Below are positions 63,324 to 64,000 of a DNA stretch of 64,000 bases, piece after piece. Source of the DNA: Alternaria dauci (lineage: Eukaryota > Ascomycota > Dothideomycetes > Pleosporales > Pleosporaceae). Both the position numbers and the translations under genes were made by a program. The notes below the pieces were generated by a model. The model made no database searches. It was not told where the DNA came from and saw only the letters and a list, made by a program, of their open reading frames with translations. The number at the start of each line of letters is the position of its first letter. Position 1 is the first letter of the stretch. The stretch is taken from assembly GCF_042100115.1 (NCBI RefSeq), contig NC_091277.1:1984001-2048000 (forward strand), in the 5' to 3' direction.

Positions 63324-64000
63324 TTACAATTTCGCCTTCGCTGCTTCCGGGTCCGCCACCTGCACCATGATTTTGCCTGTAGTCGTTAGTGGCTTCACTC
63401 CTCAACTATGACAAGATGTGCTTACCGGTGTTCTTTCCCTCGAACAATCCAACAAGTGCTTCCTCCGCTTTGGTGATACCTCCCTTGATAATTGTCTCTT
63501 TCCGCTTGATCTTGCCCTCGGAGAGCCATTGAGCAAGTTCTTTCCTTGCTTCGGCGTACCTGTCTGCGTAGTCGAAAACGATGAATCCTTGCATTCGGAT
63601 GCGCATGGAGATGATCATCAAGTAGTTCTATATATACGGTCAGTAAGATAACCTGCAGGTCAAGCAATGAGGTATGACGTACCTTTGGGCCCTGAGGCTT
63701 CTTCTTGTTGTACTCGGAAATTGCACCGCACATGACAAACCGCGCGAAAGGCTTGGCTCGTGTGAGAGCGAGGTCAAGGATCTCTCCACCTACGTTGTCG
63801 AAGTAGACGTCAATCAGGTCCTTGGTTGCATCTCTGAACTTCTTCGCAAACTGGGGGTCTTTGTAGTTCAGTGCGTCGTCGAAGCCAAGCTCTTCCTTCA
63901 ACCACGATACCTTGCTGTCCTCGCCAGCAAGACCCAAGACCTTTGCACCCTTCAACTTTGCGATCTGGCCAACGACACTTCCAGTAGCACCAGCTGCACC
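63324..64000 (-). CDS. Medium-chain alkenal/quinone reductase, 3' part, cut by the window edge
   Basis: NADPH-dependent zinc-free MDR enzyme of the alkenal double-bond reductase (leukotriene B4 12-hydroxydehydrogenase-like) group, reducing the C=C bond of enals and enones. Exons seen: from beyond 64000 to 63683, 63627-63426, 63376-63324; introns 63682-63628 and 63425-63377. The cofactor motif GAAGATGSVVGQIAKLKGAKV is at the window edge, then VLGLAGEDSKVSWLKEELG, VYFDNVGGEILDLAL and FVMCGAISEYN. After the intron comes MRIRMQGFIVFDYADRYAEA, then GGITKAEEALVGLFEGKNTG. The third exon gives the usual end KIMVQVADP. The N-terminal substrate domain is outside the window. Confidence 0.9.

Noticed and set aside
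1..64000. tRNA, rRNA, transposon ends, telomeric or CRISPR-like repeats
   Set aside because: I looked for tRNA B-box sequences, long terminal or inverted repeats, transposase or reverse-transcriptase motifs and regular spaced repeats, and found none that hold up. A dedicated search (tRNAscan-SE, RepeatMasker) would settle this.

Overview
The window is nuclear DNA of a filamentous ascomycete, most likely a Dothideomycete of the Pleosporales type. The class is an inference from gene families and gene style, not a computed placement. Supporting signs are short spliceosomal introns (mostly 44-65 nt, GTAnGT...YAG, several with a GCTAAC/CTAAC branch site), dense genes on both strands without operons, and typical fungal families: Pth11/SAT4-like membrane protein, Zn2Cys6 regulator, HET domain, LaeA-like methyltransferase, GH131, tyrosinase, and small secreted Cys-rich proteins. 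I found no tRNA, rRNA, transposon, CRISPR array or viral sequence. I recognise 33 gene loci; two run off the window edges (an amino-acid permease at the left, a medium-chain reductase at the right).

Layout. 1-4.5 kb: the 5' part of an APC-type permease, a short SAT4-like seven-helix protein, and a secreted protein made of three tandem ten-cysteine modules. 4.8-9.8 kb: a LaeA-like methyltransferase followed by an FAD monooxygenase and a cinnamyl-alcohol-type dehydrogenase, a small group that could share a pathway although no backbone synthase is present. 10-15 kb: three proteins of unknown function. 15-23 kb: housekeeping and signalling genes (RNA polymerase II subunit RPB4, a LIM-RhoGAP of the Rga1 type, an RBR E3 ligase). 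23-31 kb: trans-aconitate methyltransferase, a secreted tyrosinase in seven exons, a LanC-like protein, and a single-pass membrane protein with a Cys-rich ectodomain. 31-38 kb: a LovC-like enoyl reductase without a PKS, an acidic unknown, an 8-Cys secreted protein, a gene-poor 1.7 kb stretch, and a small conserved unknown. 38-50 kb: a Zn2Cys6 regulator, an AlkB-type dioxygenase, a Cys-rich 103-aa protein, an APH-fold kinase, a cytochrome P450, and an F-box-like protein. 51-64 kb: an IPNS-like 2OG oxygenase, a pirin with an N-terminal membrane segment, a secreted GH131 enzyme, a divergent CorA-like channel, tRNA dihydrouridine synthase DUS2, a HET gene interrupted by frame lesions, and the truncated reductase.

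How genes may work together. The window mixes core functions (transcription, tRNA modification, Rho signalling, DNA/RNA demethylation) with accessory secreted and secondary-metabolism-like functions. There is no complete biosynthetic cluster. Recurrent themes are secreted Cys-rich proteins (3.7 and 34.8 kb), secreted redox or carbohydrate enzymes (tyrosinase, GH131), and genes whose reading frame extends upstream of the conserved start with mitochondrial-presequence-like residues (trans-aconitate methyltransferase, AlkB homologue, DUS2). Exon coordinates were worked out by hand from splice consensus and frame continuity. They are firm where phases and family sequence agree and are flagged where they do not.
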